Origin: Dendrophyllia cribrosa
Taxonomy: Eukaryota > Cnidaria > Anthozoa > Scleractinia > Dendrophylliidae
Assembly (NCBI GenBank): GCA_024195265.1
Contig: JAJLRJ010000002.1
Span: 44,586,252 to 44,650,251 of the forward strand
Length of the DNA: 64,000 bases
Direction of reading: 5' to 3'
Part shown: one piece after another, positions 60,587 to 64,000 of the stretch
How positions within the stretch are numbered: the first letter of the stretch is position 1
Layout: each line of letters begins with the position of its first letter
Program-made: the position numbers and the translations under genes
Notes under the pieces: model-generated
Database searches by the model: none
Told to the model about the DNA's origin: nothing
Seen by the model: only the letters and a program-made list of their open reading frames with translations

Positions 60587-63500
60587 ATGACCACAGAGAA
60601 ATTATCTTCTGGCGTTGTTAGATTATCCTTTTGCGGTAAGTATAGGATTTATTATTTTACGTATACTTTTGAGCTATCGGATCAAATCCGTTTTCGGTCT
60701 TTATATACATTTGATATCGTGTGCAAGAAATTAGATCAACTTTGCCTCCTTTTGGAAAAGGCAATAAATTCAGCTAAATGGTCTTTCGTGTTCTGTAAGA
60801 AAATAATGCACGCTTGACGTCTATAAAAACTGCTAGTTGATGCATGAGCCATAGGTGAGTGCATTCAGCAGTTTTTTCTGTCACCTTATACATGTAGCGG
60901 GGTTCTACTTACACAGTTGCCATTACATGTACCTCTTCAGTGTTCTTACTAGGATTTTGCCTTGGGGCTCCCAGGGTCCTTCTGCTGATAAATAGGGGCC
61001 CTGCAGGAACTTAAGGGTCAAAGATAATTGGGTCTGCCATGTTATTTTCAAAAATGAAGCAAAAACCACTAGGAAAGAAAAACATTAGCCCATAATCCAC
61101 ATGGTCAGTTATATCATCCAAGATGGTGGCCGAAATCGTACTGAAGGAGCTACATGAAGGTTTGTCATATGTGGAACCAATGGAGATTAAACTGGTTGAA
61201 GGCTTTGAAATGGTACTTTTGATGAATTGTTTTCATTTAATTGTACTTATTTCCAAGCAGAAAAAAAAACGAATTATTTAATTGTCAAGCAAAAAGTTGC
61301 CTCTCTGACTTCTAATCTATAAGTCCATTTTGCTCATAGCATCTGATCTGAACTTGTGCACCATCAAGGATGCATTCACCTGGTTTTTACTGTGCCATTT
61401 CAATTTTTTTTTGCATGAATCCTGCAAGGCCACGGCCTGGTAAACACTGCCACTTTAGAGATCATTTTAACCTGCCGCATGCATCAATAATAGGGTACAA
61501 CGAATCCCTCGAGCATTTACTGTACTCATGTTAGAGACTTTTGGCTATTAGTAATTAATTGGCTCAATACAATTCTTGAACCTTCTATTGAACACTTTAG
61601 TGAAACAGATATTATGTTTGGATATTGGAACAATAACAAAGAAATTATGTTAATTAATCATGTCATTTTATTAGGGAAACAACTTATTTACCAATGTAGG
61701 TGTAATGTCTTTATTCCTAATATTTCATTGCTGATAGCCAAACTCGAATATATTTTTAAAATTGAAGAACAGATTGCAAGATCAAGCGATAAGCTTTTAA
61801 GCCACTACAAAAAGTGGGAGAGATTCTTACCTTTACGATACAAGTAATAAAATCTATCTATTTTTTTTTCATTTTCTTTTTGTTGTATGTATGTGTATTT
61901 TGTAACTACCCAGTTTGTATCTTGTGTTTCAACATGTATTTTTTTTTTGTAAAAATGTAAAAAGCAATAAAATACAAAATAAATAAATAAATTATAAGAA
62001 GGGTAAACCCTGTTTGTAGGAAATGCTAGCTTAATGGATTATCCCAAAGTAAAGGTTCCACTAAAGTGGTTTACTCCCAATTCCAAGGATATTTAATACA
62101 TAATTCAAATTTGCTTTTGACTTCTCAAATAGGCTTGGTTGACACTTTAAAGGGCTGTCATCACACATTCAAGCAATGCCGCGAGGGTGGCGAGATGCAC
62201 ATAAACCTGAAACAGCAGATTCCCAAAGAGGACGACGAAGACCACCATGGAGCAGGGAGGAACGGTACAAAGAATCCAATCTACCTTCTGTTTCTACCTC
62301 CAACAGCACCTTTGAGCCCACAAAAGTCAATGAAGCCACAAAAAGTGGAGACGTTGCTGTAGGATTTGCTCCACTGATATTGAATGAGGGTGTGCAGATG
62401 GCTAATTCATCAAACACAACAGAAGCTTTGGCTAGTAACAGCAACATGCATTATTCACTAACTGGTAATGTACAACCACAAACAAAACTGCCTTTGGAAA
62501 GAGTTGATGATGTCTCAAATAGCTCCTCACTTGCTGCAGGTGGTAACAAAGTAACAAACTCCAGCAGCAGCAGTAAACCATTGTCTCTGCTGCCGTTTCT
62601 TGGAATGTCTAGCACAGTGGGTGTGATGGGTTCTATTACATCACCTACATCGGCACCACAGTGGATGCAATTCATAGGAAAACAGGATGCTCAAAGAGTG
62701 ACACAAGACATGAGCTCAGGTTTGTAAAAGCTTTGTGTCACATCATATCAAGGAATTTATGGTCATTCTAATGTACTTTCTGTACACTGGTCAAATACAC
62801 TGTACTCTAATCACTGAGCTATGAGAGACTTGTGATGTGGGTTGTTTAGTTTGCTACTGCCAGTCTTCTAGATGTAACAAAATTAATAAGTCTTCTATTT
62901 AACAGATGCTTTGAAAACTCCTGGTGTTCCCATAAATTATTCAAATATGACGTTTTCTGGGATTTATTTCCCACTTGACAATAAATTGAAATGATAAAAT
63001 TATTGTTTGGTTACAGAAATTATCAATACTCCCCCCCACAGAAGGTCATTGGAAATTCTGAAGGGGGAGGGGGTCACTTAGGCCAAACATTTCAAAGGAA
63101 AACACTTATAAAGCTAAACTGGATTTCCAGAGGGAAAGGGGGAATTAACCCTCTGTGGGGGTCAGGTATGGACATTACTTGGAATAACACAATGTAGCTG
63201 AGTGCATTTTACTGACATTATTTCATTGTTAATTTTAGTATTAACATTAACATCATTGTCAGTGATCCCAAATGAATGATCCTAGAGCTAAATGTTTTTT
63301 GTCTGTTGGCTGACAGATATCCATGGGCAGTTTTGAACCTACATGTACCAATATTAGACCATTATTTCTTTAAAGGTGCTTCAGGTGTGCAGCAGCTACA
63401 TGTAGGAAATGAATTAGAAAGATTTAAACTTGAGCATTGTAACTGGGAGAAAGAGCGAGGTGATTTGTTATCACATCAAGAACATCTTAAGGAAGAACTG

Positions 63501-64000
63501 GAAAAAGTTCAGCAAGCTAAGGAAGAAGCCGAAAACCAAGTAGTCAACTTGCAAAGAGAATTGAGAGCCAAGGAAGAAAACATACATGAACTGGAAACAA
63601 CACTTTCCACCGCTCAGCAAGCACTGGAGGAATTTAGACGAAAAGAACCATGTGACTGGGTTATCAGCCGAGACGAGATCAAAATGACAGATAAATGCCT
63701 GGGGGTGGGAGGGTGGGGAGCAGTTTTGCTGGGTAGATTTAGAGGCTGCAAAGTTGCGGTGAAACAAATCCATGAGTTGATTCTGTCTCCTCATAACAGA
63801 CGTTTGTTTGAAAGAGAAATGAACATTGCTTCAAGGTGCCGCCATCCTTGCCTGTTGCAGTTCATAGGAGCAACAAATGACGAGGGAAGTCCTTTATTCG
63901 TTACTGAGCTCATGGAAACAAGTTTACGAGCTTTGCTAGAGCAGCGGCAACTCTCACAAACAGAAATATCTGTAATTTCTTTGGATGTAGCCCAAGCACT
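60587..64000 (+). CDS. Paralogous TKL-like protein kinase with low-complexity N-terminus (3' part outside window)
   Basis: Proposed exons: 60587-60635 (ATG; MTTEKLSSGVVRLSFC, donor GTAAGT), 62153-62719 and 63376 to beyond the window end. The first join is phase-compatible but its acceptor (TTTAAAG) is weak, so the true start could instead be the in-frame ATG at 62176. Exon 2 encodes a basic segment (RGRRRPPWSREERYK) and then a Ser/Asn/Thr-rich stretch with no CAP-Gly. Exon 3 has a coiled coil (LEHCNWEKERGDLL, LEKVQQAKEEAENQ) and the kinase N-lobe with Gly loop GVGGWG and the 20-residue block GCKVAVKQIHELILSPHNRR, identical to the minus-strand paralogue. The catalytic loop is beyond the window. 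An optional 18-nt exon may lie at 62906-62923. Confidence 0.75.
61530..61998 (+). mobile_element. 5'-truncated LINE 3' end (L1/Tx1-like)
   Basis: An open stretch reads MLINHVILLGKQLIYQCRCN, PNISLLIAKLEYIFKIEEQI and HYKKWERFLPLRYK, then stops at about 61848. This matches the C-terminal tail of L1/Tx1-type LINE polyproteins. It ends with an A-rich tail (ATAAATAAATAAATTATAAG). It lies in the first intron of the plus-strand kinase gene, in sense orientation. Confidence 0.65.

Noticed and set aside
61125..61275. Short frame starting MVAEIVLKELHEG upstream of the LINE fragment
   Set aside because: Only about 50 codons with no clear acceptor and no similarity recognised. A direct splice from 60635 to 62153 already gives a consistent frame for the kinase.
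1..64000. Search for rRNA genes, CRISPR arrays, operons or phage genes
   Set aside because: None found; the region is spliced eukaryotic DNA, and its short repeats are transposon or satellite type without spacer structure.

Overview
The window looks like nuclear DNA from a cnidarian, most likely an anthozoan such as a stony coral. It is AT-rich, its genes are split into many short exons with GT/AG introns, it carries animal centrosome and cilium genes, and its introns are packed with short inverted-repeat transposons, tRNA-derived SINEs, Penelope-like elements and LINE tails. The lineage is inferred from this texture and not from any species marker. There is no bacterial, phage or CRISPR content.

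Genes. (1) On the plus strand, 1641-35469 holds the last 26 recognisable coding exons of a centrosomal CEP192/SPD-2-type gene. All exon phases chain and sum to 827 codons including the stop; the 5' part lies outside the window. (2) On the minus strand, 47712-45032 is a complete three-exon gene of 136 codons for a CIMIP1/C20orf85-like ciliary microtubule inner protein. (3) On the minus strand, 60108-53245 is a complete four-exon gene of 711 codons. It joins a CYLD-like N-terminal region and CAP-Gly domain to a long coiled coil and a TKL-like protein kinase domain. (4) On the plus strand, 60587 to beyond the window end is a paralogous kinase with a near-identical kinase N-lobe but an unrelated low-complexity N-terminus. 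Genes 3 and 4 are head to head across about 480 bp, which suggests a shared promoter. An orphan exon-like segment lies at 48546-48850, and a weaker candidate at 44304-44409.

Mobile DNA. The CEP192-like introns carry a 5'-truncated, internally deleted Ty1/copia element with one LTR (8571-10456), a roughly 1 kb minisatellite of 31-bp units (6854-7876), and many inverted-repeat elements with TTAA, TA, TAA, 6-bp or 8-bp flanking duplications. Between genes 1 and 2 (38.0-42.35 kb) is a four-level nest: an outer inverted-repeat element, an inner TIR element, an inverted pair of Penelope-like copies with GIY-YIG domains, and a LINE 3' end. Hammerhead-ribozyme-like motifs occur at the Penelope ends and, degenerated, at two other sites.

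All exon joins were read by eye from splice signals and phase continuity. Family names come from recognised motifs, with no database search.
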